NCBI RefSeq assembly: GCF_018881975.1
Contig: NZ_JACVPJ010000005.1
Location: 85,311-149,310 of the forward strand
Reading direction: 5' to 3'
Source: Polynucleobacter sp. JS-Safj-400b-B2
GTDB lineage: Bacteria; Pseudomonadota; Gammaproteobacteria; Burkholderiales; Burkholderiaceae
Length of the DNA: 64,000 bases
Under the pieces are notes generated by a model. It was not told the DNA's origin and made no database searches. It was given only the letters and a program-made list of their open reading frames with translations. Each line of letters begins with the position of its first letter. Positions within the stretch are counted from its first letter, which is position 1. Positions 20,005 through 29,594 of this stretch are shown here, one piece after another. A program made the position numbers and the translations under genes.

Positions 20005-21363
20005 TCAATGCACCTTAGCCACACCCATTACCAGATCAGATAATCCTGTAGCAATCTCTGGCACAAAGCATAGCAATACAACGGAGAGAATCATGATGAT
20101 CACAAATGGGAATACGCCCCAGATGATTTCATTTAAAGAAATATCAGGCGCAATATTTTTGATCACAAAGATATTAAGACCGACCGGTGGATGTATTAAA
20201 CCCGTCTCCATCACAATGGTCATTACCACTCCAAACCAAACTAAATCAAATCCAGCCGCCCTTAATGGTGGCAAGAAAATCGGTGCAGTCATCAAGATAA
20301 TAGAGACCGGTGGCAAGAAGAAGCCTAGGATCACTACCAAAACCAAAATAGCAGCCAACAAGCCCCACCGCCCAAAGCCAAGATCAACGATCGCCTGCGC
20401 GGCAGACTGACTGAGGTGCAAATGGCTCATCACATTGGAAAACAATAAAGACATGCCAATGATGAACATCAACATTGTGGATTCTTTAATGGTCGCATTA
20501 AGCAATGGCGATAAATCTTTAATTCGCCACATTTTGTAGATACCAGCAATTAATGCGAAAGCTAAAATTGCACCAAGGCCTGCAGTTTCAGATGGTGTTG
20601 CATAGCCGCCATAAAGCGCAACCATCACACCAATTAATAAAACTAAGAAAGGCAATACACGCGGAAGAGAACTCATCTTCTGCTGCATAGTGTATGTGTG
20701 GCGCTCTAATATCGGATGACTAGGAGCGCCAACCTCAACAGCCTGTAGTGCAAGGTTGTACTCTTTGCGGAACCGATATACGGTATAGATTGAAAAGAAC
20801 AATACCAACATCAGACCAGGGCCAATGCCAGCAAGGAATAAACGCCCTAATGATTGTTCTGCAGCAACTGAGTACAAAATCATCGTAATAGAAGGTGGCA
20901 ACAAAATGCCAAGTGTTCCACCGGCAGCAATAATGCCCGCTGCTAATCCAGGTGAATAACCACGCTTACGCATCTCTGGAATACCTGCGCTACCAATTGC
21001 AGAACAAGTTGCAGGACTAGATCCCGCCATTGCAGCAAACAGAGCACAAGCTAACACGTTAGCCACACCTAAGCCGCCCGGAACCTTACCAAGCCAAACG
21101 TGCAAAGCTTCATACAAATCTTGACCGGCGCGTGAACGTCCGATCGCCGCCCCTTTTAAGATGAATAACGGGATCGAGAGCAAGGTGATGCTCGCCATTT
21201 CTTCATAGACGTTCTGAGTCACTGTATCCAATGAGGATGCAGGCATAAAGAACACCATAAATATGACCGCTACAGAGCCCAATGCAAAAGAGATGGGCAT
21301 CCCTGAAAACATAACCAGCAACGTGACCGCTGCAAATAATATTCCTAGTATTGTAATTGACAT
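20005..21363 (-). CDS. TRAP transporter large permease (DctM type), probably malonate
   Basis: 452 residues with about twelve membrane helices and the DctM signature SIPLFILKGAAIGRSRAG near the N-terminus; PPSITMILYSVAAEQSLGRLF and FLPPVSIILMTAPIFLPPL are typical family blocks. It is the membrane translocation subunit, driven by the sodium gradient. It follows the small permease with a 2-base gap. Together with the binding protein and small permease it makes a full TRAP carrier. Malonate is inferred from matA and matB. Confidence 0.92.
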   Translation of the reverse strand: MSITILGILFAAVTLLVMFSGMPISFALGSVAVIFMVFFMPASSLDTVTQNVYEEMASITLLSIPLFILKGAAIGRSRAGQDLYEALHVWLGKVPGGLGVANVLACALFAAMAGSSPATCSAIGSAGIPEMRKRGYSPGLAAGIIAAGGTLGILLPPSITMILYSVAAEQSLGRLFLAGIGPGLMLVLFFSIYTVYRFRKEYNLALQAVEVGAPSHPILERHTYTMQQKMSSLPRVLPFLVLLIGVMVALYGGYATPSETAGLGAILAFALIAGIYKMWRIKDLSPLLNATIKESTMLMFIIGMSLLFSNVMSHLHLSQSAAQAIVDLGFGRWGLLAAILVLVVILGFFLPPVSIILMTAPIFLPPLRAAGFDLVWFGVVMTIVMETGLIHPPVGLNIFVIKNIAPDISLNEIIWGVFPFVIIMILSVVLLCFVPEIATGLSDLVMGVAKVH

Positions 21364-21365
21364 GC

Positions 21366-21872
21366 TTATTCCCCTTCGCCTGGATTAACAACATCTCCAA
21401 ACGCTTGGAGCAAAATCTGAAATGCCAACAAGGTCATACCGATAGACATCATGATGTATGGAATCCAGAGTGGTGGAGCCCATGAAGATGAAGTTACTTG
21501 ACCATCTACCCACGCCTCATGGAACAAAGCCCAAGACTTCCATGAAAAAAATGCACAGAAAGTACAAGAGGCGATATCAATAATCAACACTCTGAGACGA
21601 TTGATTGCTTTAGGCAACATAGTAGATACCGCTGAAATGCCTACATGTCCGCGGATTTGCTGAACATAAGCACCACATAAGAAGGTAGCGCCTACTAAGC
21701 AAAAGACTGCAGCCTCATCTTGCCAATCAGTCGTTGCTCCGAAAAATGCTCTTGAAGCAACGCTATAGCTCAAGATGACTGAAGCAGCCACCAATGCCAA
21801 TGATCCAAACAACACCATCAGCTTATTCATTCCAGACATTAAGCGGTCTGCCGCTTGTAATAGTTGAGTCAT
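21366..21872 (-). CDS. TRAP transporter small permease (DctQ type), probably malonate
   Basis: 168 residues with four membrane helices and the DctQ-family DWQDEAAVFCLVGATFLCGA segment (around residues 43-62). It bridges the periplasmic binding protein and the large permease. It lies 3 bases after the binding protein gene and 2 bases before the large permease gene, so the three are one translational unit. Confidence 0.9.
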   Translation of the reverse strand: MTQLLQAADRLMSGMNKLMVLFGSLALVAASVILSYSVASRAFFGATTDWQDEAAVFCLVGATFLCGAYVQQIRGHVGISAVSTMLPKAINRLRVLIIDIASCTFCAFFSWKSWALFHEAWVDGQVTSSSWAPPLWIPYIMMSIGMTLLAFQILLQAFGDVVNPGEGE

Positions 21873-21875
21873 GAT

Positions 21876-22943
21876 TTAGGTCACTTTTTCTGCTGCTCTT
21901 AACAATGCTGCGCAGCTTTCATTCTTTTCTGCGTAGTCTTTCCAGGCACTATCACGAGCAATTACTCTCCACTTATCCACAATCGCTGCATCAACGTCGG
22001 TAACTTTGCTACCGGCTCTTGCGTAAGCTAAGGCTGCGGTTTTGTCATCATCTTTTGCAGCTTCGAGCCCGAACTTCTCCATTTCAGCGCCAGCTGCCAT
22101 GAGGGCATCTTTCTGATCTTTTGGTAAAGCATCAAAAATTTGCTTAGACATCATCAATGGCTCAAGCATGAACCAATAGGATTTTTGACGTGCGCTAGTA
22201 AATGCTTTTGCCAACTCTTCAAGCTTGAATGACATAAAGCTTGTAGAAGACGTGTAAGCCGCATCCATTGCGCCAGTTTGCATTGCTGCATAGATTTCGT
22301 TTGAAGGTAATGAAATTACTGAAGCCCCTGCTGCCTTAAGCATCAAGTCAAATTCACGACTACCACCGCGAATTTTCATTCCTTTAACATCCTCTGGGAG
22401 AACAATTGGCTTGCTTCTGCTTGCCACACCACCGGCTTGCCAAACCCAACTTAAAAGGACAATGCCCTTGTCTTCTAAAATTTTGGTAAGCATCTTGCCA
22501 ACTTCAGCAGTCTTCCATTTAGCAGCCTGCTCATAACTAGTAACCAATGCTGGCATTAAGCCAATGTTCAGCTCGGGAACTTCTCCACCAGCGTATGGCA
22601 TTGGGAACAATGAGATATCTAAGGCCCCCTTACGCATTGCGCTGAACTGCGCATTGGTTTTCATCAATGATGAACCTGGGTAAACCTGAAACTTCAATGC
22701 ACCTTTAGTGCGTTTTTCAACTGATTCAGCAAATTTACGGCAAAGACGATCACGGAAATCACCTGCCTGAATAGTTCCACCAGGAAACTGATGTGAGATG
22801 TTCAAGGTTTTTGTTGCACCTTGAGCATTTGATGCAGGGCTATAGCCGACGATGCCAGCTAAAGGCAACGCTGCAGATCCTGCCAATAATTGGCGACGCA
22901 ATGCATTTGGCTTGTTAAGCCCAGATTTCAATTCATTACTCAT
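21876..22943 (-). CDS. TRAP transporter periplasmic binding protein (DctP type), probably malonate
   Basis: 355 residues. The N-terminus has a pair of arginine-containing residues (NALRRQLLAGSAALPLAGI) that looks like a Tat or Sec export signal, with cleavage likely after SNAQG. The mature part has the DctP fold: ISHQFPGGTIQAG, LKFQVYPGSSLMK, VKGMKIRGGSREFD, and the conserved arginine that grips the carboxylate of the ligand. It captures the substrate in the periplasm. Malonate is inferred from its operon partners; no ligand contact can be read directly. Confidence 0.9.
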   Translation of the reverse strand: MSNELKSGLNKPNALRRQLLAGSAALPLAGIVGYSPASNAQGATKTLNISHQFPGGTIQAGDFRDRLCRKFAESVEKRTKGALKFQVYPGSSLMKTNAQFSAMRKGALDISLFPMPYAGGEVPELNIGLMPALVTSYEQAAKWKTAEVGKMLTKILEDKGIVLLSWVWQAGGVASRSKPIVLPEDVKGMKIRGGSREFDLMLKAAGASVISLPSNEIYAAMQTGAMDAAYTSSTSFMSFKLEELAKAFTSARQKSYWFMLEPLMMSKQIFDALPKDQKDALMAAGAEMEKFGLEAAKDDDKTAALAYARAGSKVTDVDAAIVDKWRVIARDSAWKDYAEKNESCAALLRAAEKVT

Positions 22944-23074
22944 ATTGTTCTCCTAATAGTGTTTTATAGACTGCATAATACGGTCAGATCTTGGCGTCTG
23001 CTTTCTTGCTGCTGACTCTAAAGCGAATACTCTCTGAATTCTGCTTTTAGAGCCTCTCCTCCAAAAATATATTT

Positions 23075-24379
23075 CTAGGCCTGCATTAGACGGCCAACTG
23101 CGCGTGAATAGTCAATTTCCCCATGGGTAAAGCGCTCATGATTCTCCTCAACAGCGGAAAGATCATACAAGTAATTAACCATGAGAGATGCTGACTGCCT
23201 TAAACCCTTGCGAGAAAGGTCTCCAGCCCAGTTGATTTGATGAAGCTTAGCGCCATTGCCTAAGTGAAACTTAGCAACCGGATTGCCATTACGGCCGGCA
23301 GAGCCTAGGCCCAAGTAAATACTTGCGAGGCATAGTAAAGCGGCTTTTTCTTTTTCAGTGGCATTGTCGGGATGCCATCCAGCACTTAAACGCTCAGACC
23401 AAGAGCGATTAGCAAGTCCAAGGGCCTCTAAGGATTGCTCACGAGCTGTACGAACTGCCGGCTTCAGCTGGGTACCGGACTTTTCACCGCCAATATCTGC
23501 ACCAGCAGCAACCCAGTCAATGAATCCCGGAATTGGTGAAAGAGTTACAAATGTTTTAAGACTTGGGAACTCTGCATGCAATTGTTCTGCAACGCGCTTA
23601 ATCAGGAAGTTACCCATCGAAACACCACGCAAACCTGGTTCGCAGTTACTAATGGAATAGAAAGCAGCCACTTTATATTGCGAAGTTTGATGAACTGTCT
23701 CTGCCTTCTTATCCACCAAGGGGGTAATCACGGCTGGAATTTCTGGCAAAAGCGCAACTTCAACGAAAATCAAAGGCTCATTTGGAAGCTGCGGATGAAA
23801 AAATGCAAAACATCTACGATCTGGCTGCAAGCGGCGGCGCAGGTCATCCCAGCCATCAATTGCGTGCACAGCCTCATGCTGAATCAGTTTTTCTAAAACC
23901 TCGGCAGGCGACTTCCAATCCACCCGATGCATCTTTAAAAAGCCTGGGTTAAACCAAGATGACAAGAGGTGACGTAAGTCAAAATCAACTGCAGTTAACT
24001 CAGGCTGCTTTTCAAGCAATTGCAACAGATCGCGGCGCATACCTACAAGCGCAGCAGTTCCATTCGTTGCGCGATTGAGTCGACGAAACAATTCTTGTCT
24101 CGGTGGCTCAGTCACACGCTGCAATTTAATGTAATTGCGCGCACTCGCTTCTGCTGAAAAATTTTGCGCTGCAGACATGACTGCAGCAGCATCGGGGTTG
24201 AGTTTTTCAAATAGAAAATTGAAAAATTTTGAATGCTGATCTTTAGATAGCTTGCGATAGTTGTGTATCACATCGTTAGCCATGCTGACGGCATTCGATT
24301 CACCGCGCTCCGAAATAAGTCGATTGACCGCGCCAGTAACGCGGGAAAAGTAACGGGCTTTTGCTAGCTTTTCAAGCAT
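23075..24379 (-). CDS. matA: Malonyl-CoA decarboxylase
   Basis: 434 residues, with a helical N-terminal part and a GNAT-like C-terminal catalytic part. It converts malonyl-CoA to acetyl-CoA and CO2. Conserved blocks are RRCFAFFHPQLPNEPLIFVEVAL, broken as FAFFHP and LIFVEVAL, then FYSISNCEPGLRGVSMGNFLIK and the serine in TLSPIPGF. It follows the LysR gene and precedes the TRAP genes on the same strand. Together with matB it makes malonate usable as a source of acetyl-CoA. The gap of 131 bases to the binding-protein gene could hold a second promoter, though none is clear. Confidence 0.93.
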   Translation of the reverse strand: MLEKLAKARYFSRVTGAVNRLISERGESNAVSMANDVIHNYRKLSKDQHSKFFNFLFEKLNPDAAAVMSAAQNFSAEASARNYIKLQRVTEPPRQELFRRLNRATNGTAALVGMRRDLLQLLEKQPELTAVDFDLRHLLSSWFNPGFLKMHRVDWKSPAEVLEKLIQHEAVHAIDGWDDLRRRLQPDRRCFAFFHPQLPNEPLIFVEVALLPEIPAVITPLVDKKAETVHQTSQYKVAAFYSISNCEPGLRGVSMGNFLIKRVAEQLHAEFPSLKTFVTLSPIPGFIDWVAAGADIGGEKSGTQLKPAVRTAREQSLEALGLANRSWSERLSAGWHPDNATEKEKAALLCLASIYLGLGSAGRNGNPVAKFHLGNGAKLHQINWAGDLSRKGLRQSASLMVNYLYDLSAVEENHERFTHGEIDYSRAVGRLMQA

Positions 24380-24517
24380 GTATATCTCTCAAAAAAATCA
24401 ACTCAAAGAGTGAAGGGTTGCTAACTAATGTATAACTGAGCCATACCTGAATCAATTAATGAAAGTATGTAATCATTAACTTGAAGTTAATTAAATGCTT
24501 AAGGCATCAAGATGTGG

Positions 24518-25426
24518 TTAGGAGTTATTGCGATGCAACATGCGGCTTTCAGCCGCTAGAGCGAGGATATTGGGGTTTGATTCATTAGCCTGAAGGTACA
24601 TTAAGCCAATACGCTGTGTCACATGATATTTTGGCAATAACGGGGTAAATTCAATCGCATCACCCATTAATGCCTTCACTCTGCCGGGCAGCAACGATCT
24701 TCCAAGGTCCCCTGAGACCATATTCATCAAAGAAAAGATATCCCCCACCTTCATGACTACATTGGGGGCAAAGCCAGCTGACTGGAAAGCTTCATAAAAC
24801 CCCGAAGTGGTGGCAAAACCATCTTGAAGGGTTAGAAATTTCTCATTCCGATATTCGGATAAATCAACATTTGCTTCGGCTGGCTTATTATTTTTGGAGG
24901 AAGCCAAAAACAACTGGTCCTCAAAAAGAGGTACCACCTGGACACCCTCGGGAAGATCTCTTACAGGAACTGCCATAACTACTGCATCTATATTTCCCTC
25001 GCTGAGCCTCTTCATCAAGTCCTCATTAGATCCCAGATATAAATCAATATCCAAATCAGGTCTACGGATTTTGGTGCCCATGATTACTCTGGGAATGATA
25101 TTAGCCGTCAAGGAGTACATTGAACCCAGGCGGATTTGCCCGCTCTCGACACCGGCTTTGGCTCTGGTCTTTTTCAGGACGCGGTCTACATCCGCCAATA
25201 AATCCGCGCTTGCTTCGGCCAAATAAATGGCTGCTGGCAAAGCTTTTAACTGACGCCCCTCTTTTACAAATAAAGCGCACCCTATTCCGGATTCAAGAGA
25301 ATGCAATGCCTTGTGAATGCTGACCGAACTTAAGCCCAACTCTTCCGCTGTTTTAGAAAGGTTACCAGTACGAACAAACGAGCACAGTACCTCTAATTTT
25401 CGCAGCGTCAGCTCTTCATTCAGCAC
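24518..25426 (-). CDS. LysR-family regulator, likely of malonate use
   Basis: 302 residues with an N-terminal helix-turn-helix (LRKLEVLCSFVRTGNLSKTA is the start of that block) and a two-lobed effector domain, including RLGSMYSLTAN and the end motif GLMYLQANESNPNIL. It is upstream of matA on the same strand, 138 bases before it, and abuts lgt on the other side. LysR proteins often control adjacent genes, and a malonate-responsive LysR is known in other bacteria. Linking this one to malonate is inference from position. Confidence 0.85.
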   Translation of the reverse strand: MLNEELTLRKLEVLCSFVRTGNLSKTAEELGLSSVSIHKALHSLESGIGCALFVKEGRQLKALPAAIYLAEASADLLADVDRVLKKTRAKAGVESGQIRLGSMYSLTANIIPRVIMGTKIRRPDLDIDLYLGSNEDLMKRLSEGNIDAVVMAVPVRDLPEGVQVVPLFEDQLFLASSKNNKPAEANVDLSEYRNEKFLTLQDGFATTSGFYEAFQSAGFAPNVVMKVGDIFSLMNMVSGDLGRSLLPGRVKALMGDAIEFTPLLPKYHVTQRIGLMYLQANESNPNILALAAESRMLHRNNS

Positions 25427-25429
25427 AGG

Positions 25430-26218
25430 CTATTTACTCTTGGATTTAAATGCAGCCATGAGATAAAAGCCAAACAACATCATTGGCACACACAACCACT
25501 GACCCATAGATAAGCCTAAGCCCAGAAGACCCAAGAAGGAATCAGGCTCGCGCGCATATTCAGCCAAGAAGCGACAAACACCGTAGCCAAGCAAGAAGAA
25601 CCCAGAAACTTGACCAACCCGCCTAGGCTTGCCTGCATAAATCCACAGAGTAATGCCCAGCAAAATACCTTCGCCAAGCAGCTGATAAATCTGTGATGGA
25701 TGGCGTGGCACAGAATCTACCAATGGAAATACCATCGCCCAAGGAAGATCAGTAGGCCTGCCCCATAACTCACCATTAATAAAGTTCCCAAGTCGACCAA
25801 ATGCCAATCCAAAAGGAACAAGTGGTGCCACTAAGTCGCTCACTACAAAAAAACTAGTCTTACGTTTTTTAGCAAACCAATAAAGCGCCAGCAGAACACC
25901 CAATAAGCCGCCATGAAAAGACATACCGCCTTCCCAAATCTTGAAAATGCTTAAAGGGTGGGATAAGTAAAAGCCTGGCATATAAAACAGGGTGTAGCCT
26001 AAGCGACCACCCAACACCACACCTAGAACGCCTGCAAACAGGAGATCCTCAAGATCTTTATATGTCCAGCCCAGGGCTTGATAGCGTGGTTCTTTAATGC
26101 GCAAACGTCCTAGAAGCAAGAATTGCGCAAAAGCCATTAGATACATCAAGCCATACCAATGAATGGCAAAAGAACCAATACGAATTGCTGCAGGATCAAA
26201 CTGGGGATGAATCAGCAT
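25430..26218 (-). CDS. lgt: Phosphatidylglycerol:prolipoprotein diacylglyceryl transferase
   Basis: 262 residues with about seven membrane helices. It attaches diacylglycerol to the lipobox cysteine of prolipoproteins. The family signature [13 protein letters not shown] is seen near residue 140, with SFHGGLLGV upstream and [13 protein letters not shown] downstream. It is part of the lipoprotein maturation route at the inner membrane. It lies 5 bases after holC and 3 bases before the LysR gene. Confidence 0.97.
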   Translation of the reverse strand: MLIHPQFDPAAIRIGSFAIHWYGLMYLMAFAQFLLLGRLRIKEPRYQALGWTYKDLEDLLFAGVLGVVLGGRLGYTLFYMPGFYLSHPLSIFKIWEGGMSFHGGLLGVLLALYWFAKKRKTSFFVVSDLVAPLVPFGLAFGRLGNFINGELWGRPTDLPWAMVFPLVDSVPRHPSQIYQLLGEGILLGITLWIYAGKPRRVGQVSGFFLLGYGVCRFLAEYAREPDSFLGLLGLGLSMGQWLCVPMMLFGFYLMAAFKSKSK

Positions 26219-26223
26219 GGGTA

Positions 26224-26688
26224 TTAACTTTTGGCTTGATCAAAGTTATGCAACTCATGGCCAAGCTCGCGATAGGCTTTAAAGCGCTCGCGCCCTGCTA
26301 AGCGCTCAGCCTCATTGACTGTAACAACCTCGACGATTCTGGGGAAACGGGCAACTAAAGCTGGTACATCTAGAGGCATGCGCATGCCCAAATGAATCAT
26401 GACATCAGCATGAGGGATATTACTTAAGGCAGGAGAAGCAAAATCATCGGTCAACACAATGGGTGTTTCTGCTGCAGCTTCGTCATCAATAAAACAGTGT
26501 GGCAAGAAATCCGTTTTACTAAATGACCAAAGCAGCTCATTTAACTTTTGTAAATCAGCCTTCTCGCCCACCATCACAATATTGCGCACTGGCTCACCCT
26601 CAGGGGTGGCGCTCCAAATCTTGCGTGTGAGGCGGCAAGCGTATTCCAGCTTGTCACTCACATTGCTATGAAAATCAATTCGTGCCAT
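26224..26688 (-). CDS. holC: DNA polymerase III chi subunit
   Basis: 154 residues. Chi links the clamp loader to single-strand binding protein. The N-terminal [16 protein letters not shown] and the middle [12 protein letters not shown] match the family. It sits between pepA and lgt, and pepA-holC is a common pair in proteobacteria. Its ATG at 26688 follows the pepA stop by 21 bases. The C-terminal part ([16 protein letters not shown]) is typical of beta-proteobacterial forms. Confidence 0.9.
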   Translation of the reverse strand: MARIDFHSNVSDKLEYACRLTRKIWSATPEGEPVRNIVMVGEKADLQKLNELLWSFSKTDFLPHCFIDDEAAAETPIVLTDDFASPALSNIPHADVMIHLGMRMPLDVPALVARFPRIVEVVTVNEAERLAGRERFKAYRELGHELHNFDQAKS

Positions 26689-26709
26689 GCAATATTTTTC
26701 CAGGGGCTT

Positions 26710-28320
26710 TTACTTACGCTCAAGCAAGAAGTTCACCAAGAGCGGCACTGGGCGACCAGTAGAGCCTTTAGCAGCCCCGCTTTTCCAGGCAGTTCCAGCG
26801 ATATCTAAGTGCGCCCATTTGTATTTCTCGGTAAAGCGAGATAAGAAGCAAGCCGCTGTCACACTACCCGCTGGACGACCGCCAATATTGGCAACGTCTG
26901 CAAAGTTAGATTTGAGTTGCTCGTGATAAGCAGCATCTAAGGGCAAACGCCACACTGTATCTAAAGAAGCATGGCCTGCCTTAGTAAGCTCGCTCACCAA
27001 GTTCTCGTCTTCAGAAAATAAGCCGCTATGTACATGACCCAAAGCAATGACGCATGCCCCTGTCAAGGTAGCTATATCAATGACTGCTGCAGGTTTAAAG
27101 CGCTCCACATAAGTTAGCGCGTCACACAGAATTAATCGACCTTCTGCATCCGTATTGAGAACTTCAATCGTTTGTCCAGACATGCTCTTCACAATATCGC
27201 CAGGACGAGTCGCTTGACCTGATGGCATATTTTCACAAGTTGGAATAACGCCAATCACATTCTTTTTTAAATTCATCAAAGCAACTGAATACATGGCGCC
27301 AATTACAGAGGCGGCTCCACACATGTCGTACTTCATTTCATCCATAGCTTCGCCTGGCTTAAGTGAGATGCCGCCAGTGTCGAAAGTAATGCCTTTACCA
27401 ACCAGCACAATCGGCGCTTCGCCTGCTTTGCCGCCTTGATGCTTCATCACAATAAATTGTGGAGGCGTGTCTGATCCTTTAGCAACCGACAAGAATGAAC
27501 CCATTCCCAAAGCCTCAATCTGCTTGCGTCCAAGAACTTCAACTTTGAGGCTGGTTTTTTTGCTTAAGCCCTGGGCAGCCTTACCAAGATAGGTTGGTGT
27601 ACAAATGTTTGGAGGAAGATTACCAAGATCCTTTGCCAAGTTCATACCCTCAACCATTGATATACCCTGGTCAACTGCTGCCTTTAACTCCTTGGAACAA
27701 GTTTCATTGCCGGCAAAGACCAAGCTTTTGAAAGTATCGGCCTTATCCTTAGCTTTAAATTTCATGGCAGGCTGGCGCACACCAAAACGATAAGCCTGAT
27801 CGCCCGCGTACTGAATGGTGAGGCGCACCTCTTCTGCAATAAAGTCCGCTTTGTGAGTGAGCGCAAAACTGGGAGTAAACCACAGCGCACTTTCAATGGA
27901 TCCGCCGCTAAGCTCTTTCAAAGCAGAACGAGCAACTTTGGAATACGTAGTCAAACTACGTTCACTAGCAAGGTGAACATCACCCAAACTCACTAGCAAT
28001 ACTCGTTTGGCTTTAACACCATTGGTCGACCAAGATTTTTCTGCGCGCAACATGCATGCTGATGCCTGCTTAGCATCTAAATCTCCAACAACGTTGGCAT
28101 GAGCAACCGAACCCCTGAGCAACAGATCAAGCTCTGGCAAAAAACCCGTTTTGACTTTGGTGCGCTTAGTGCCTGAGAAGCTATCTAAGTCTGCCTTGGA
28201 ATAACCTAGAACTAAACAGTCAGCGCTATGGCCAAGCAAGGCTTTGAGGCTAGTTTTCTGGAGTTTTAGGCTCTGAAGGTCTGCTTGAGGGAAAATCTTG
28301 GTGCTAAATTGAATTGTCAT
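26710..28320 (-). CDS. pepA: Leucyl aminopeptidase (cytosol aminopeptidase, M17)
   Basis: 536 residues, slightly longer than the usual 500. It removes N-terminal residues from peptides as a two-metal hexamer. The M17 signature NTDAEGRLIL is present, the metal-binding lysine and aspartate are in LVGKGITFDTGGISLKPG (lysine in GKG, aspartate in FDTGG), and the C-terminal FLSRFTEKYKWAHLDIAGTAW is typical. It is divergent from lptF across 158 bases, which is the usual layout pepA-lptF-lptG. PepA is also a DNA-binding protein in E. coli. Confidence 0.96.
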   Translation of the reverse strand: MTIQFSTKIFPQADLQSLKLQKTSLKALLGHSADCLVLGYSKADLDSFSGTKRTKVKTGFLPELDLLLRGSVAHANVVGDLDAKQASACMLRAEKSWSTNGVKAKRVLLVSLGDVHLASERSLTTYSKVARSALKELSGGSIESALWFTPSFALTHKADFIAEEVRLTIQYAGDQAYRFGVRQPAMKFKAKDKADTFKSLVFAGNETCSKELKAAVDQGISMVEGMNLAKDLGNLPPNICTPTYLGKAAQGLSKKTSLKVEVLGRKQIEALGMGSFLSVAKGSDTPPQFIVMKHQGGKAGEAPIVLVGKGITFDTGGISLKPGEAMDEMKYDMCGAASVIGAMYSVALMNLKKNVIGVIPTCENMPSGQATRPGDIVKSMSGQTIEVLNTDAEGRLILCDALTYVERFKPAAVIDIATLTGACVIALGHVHSGLFSEDENLVSELTKAGHASLDTVWRLPLDAAYHEQLKSNFADVANIGGRPAGSVTAACFLSRFTEKYKWAHLDIAGTAWKSGAAKGSTGRPVPLLVNFLLERK

Positions 28321-28478
28321 AATCTATTACGGTATTTTGGTAGATTCAAAAGGTGAGAAATTGCTAATTTGGGGCGTTTATCCATTATCCTCCGACATGA
28401 GATGAACTTCCCTAATCTCCAACAATATAAGCCATTTGTAATCCCTAATAACCTCACCAATCCAAACCCTTATTTCTC

Positions 28479-29594
28479 ATGATTTTTAAACAGGCCCTTC
28501 GCCGCGAACTCAGTTTTACGACTGGCGGGGTCTTTTTGGTCTTAGTTACCATTATGGTGACTACCTTGGTAATCCGAATTTTGGGTTTTGCGGCCAACGG
28601 AGCAGTGAATCCAGAGGATGCTCTTGTTTTGATTGCCTTGGCTACCTTAGGTTATCTTGCAGTGCTATTAACGGTTTCTCTATTTGTCGCTACCCTCATT
28701 GTTTTAGTGCGCTGGTACAAAGATTCGGAAATGATTGTTTGGTTTGCCAGCGGCCTCAGCATTACAAATCTCATTCGCCCCATTCTGCAATTTGCCATAC
28801 CCCTCATCATCATCATTGCCCTACTTGCTCTTTTTGTCTGGCCTTGGGCAAATCGCGAATCAACCTTAATTAGTCAGCGCTTTCAACAACGCGATGATGT
28901 ATCCATGGTGAGTGCGGGTCAATTTAAAGAATCTGCAAAAGCGGAGCGCGTATTTTTTATCGAAGAGCTCGATGTTGATAAAAGTGAAGTTAAGAATATC
29001 TTTGTGGCGGACTCCAAGAATGGTCGCTTGAGCATTGCAGTGTCCTCAACCGGCTTTATCCAAAACTCTGCAGGGGGCGAGAAATCCATCGTGCTGCATA
29101 ACGGCAGACGCTATGAGGGGCAACCTACACAGCCTGATTTTAGGATTCTCGAATTTAACGAATACAGCACGAAGATCCGCAGCAAAGATGCATTGGCCCC
29201 TGCACCGCGCGATCGTGAGAAGACCATTACAGAACTCTTAAATGATCCCAATCCCGTATCCACCAACCCCAATCGCGCTGAGTTACTCTGGCGTATCGGC
29301 CTACCATTGATGGCTTTAGGTCTGGTGTTGATTGCGATTCCACTTGCTTATGTAAACCCCCGTCTTGGGAATTACACGGCAATGTTCTATGCAGTCTTAA
29401 TTTACTTAATCTATAGCAACCTTCTGAACCTGACACAAAACTTTGTCTCGCAAGGTAAGGTAGGCGTCTTTGTAGCGATCTGGCCTATACATTTGCTTGC
29501 GCTCTTGATTGCAACAGCTTTAATTCGAAATCGCATTAACCCTTCTCTGAAGTGGTGGCGTCGTCAACTACCCGCCTCTATCGCCACCAAATGA
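28479..29594 (+). CDS. lptF: LPS export ABC transporter permease LptF
   Basis: 371 residues with six membrane helices and a large periplasmic beta-jellyroll domain between helices 3 and 4 (roughly residues 130-265). It is half of the LptFG permease that extracts LPS from the inner membrane. The start MIFKQALRRELSFT and the loop SQRFQQRDDVSMVSAGQF are typical. The stop overlaps the lptG start as ATGA. Confidence 0.95.
   Translation: MIFKQALRRELSFTTGGVFLVLVTIMVTTLVIRILGFAANGAVNPEDALVLIALATLGYLAVLLTVSLFVATLIVLVRWYKDSEMIVWFASGLSITNLIRPILQFAIPLIIIIALLALFVWPWANRESTLISQRFQQRDDVSMVSAGQFKESAKAERVFFIEELDVDKSEVKNIFVADSKNGRLSIAVSSTGFIQNSAGGEKSIVLHNGRRYEGQPTQPDFRILEFNEYSTKIRSKDALAPAPRDREKTITELLNDPNPVSTNPNRAELLWRIGLPLMALGLVLIAIPLAYVNPRLGNYTAMFYAVLIYLIYSNLLNLTQNFVSQGKVGVFVAIWPIHLLALLIATALIRNRINPSLKWWRRQLPASIATK

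Noticed and set aside
23358..23896. Plus-strand frames of 100-106 codons
   Set aside because: Shadows of malonyl-CoA decarboxylase on the other strand.
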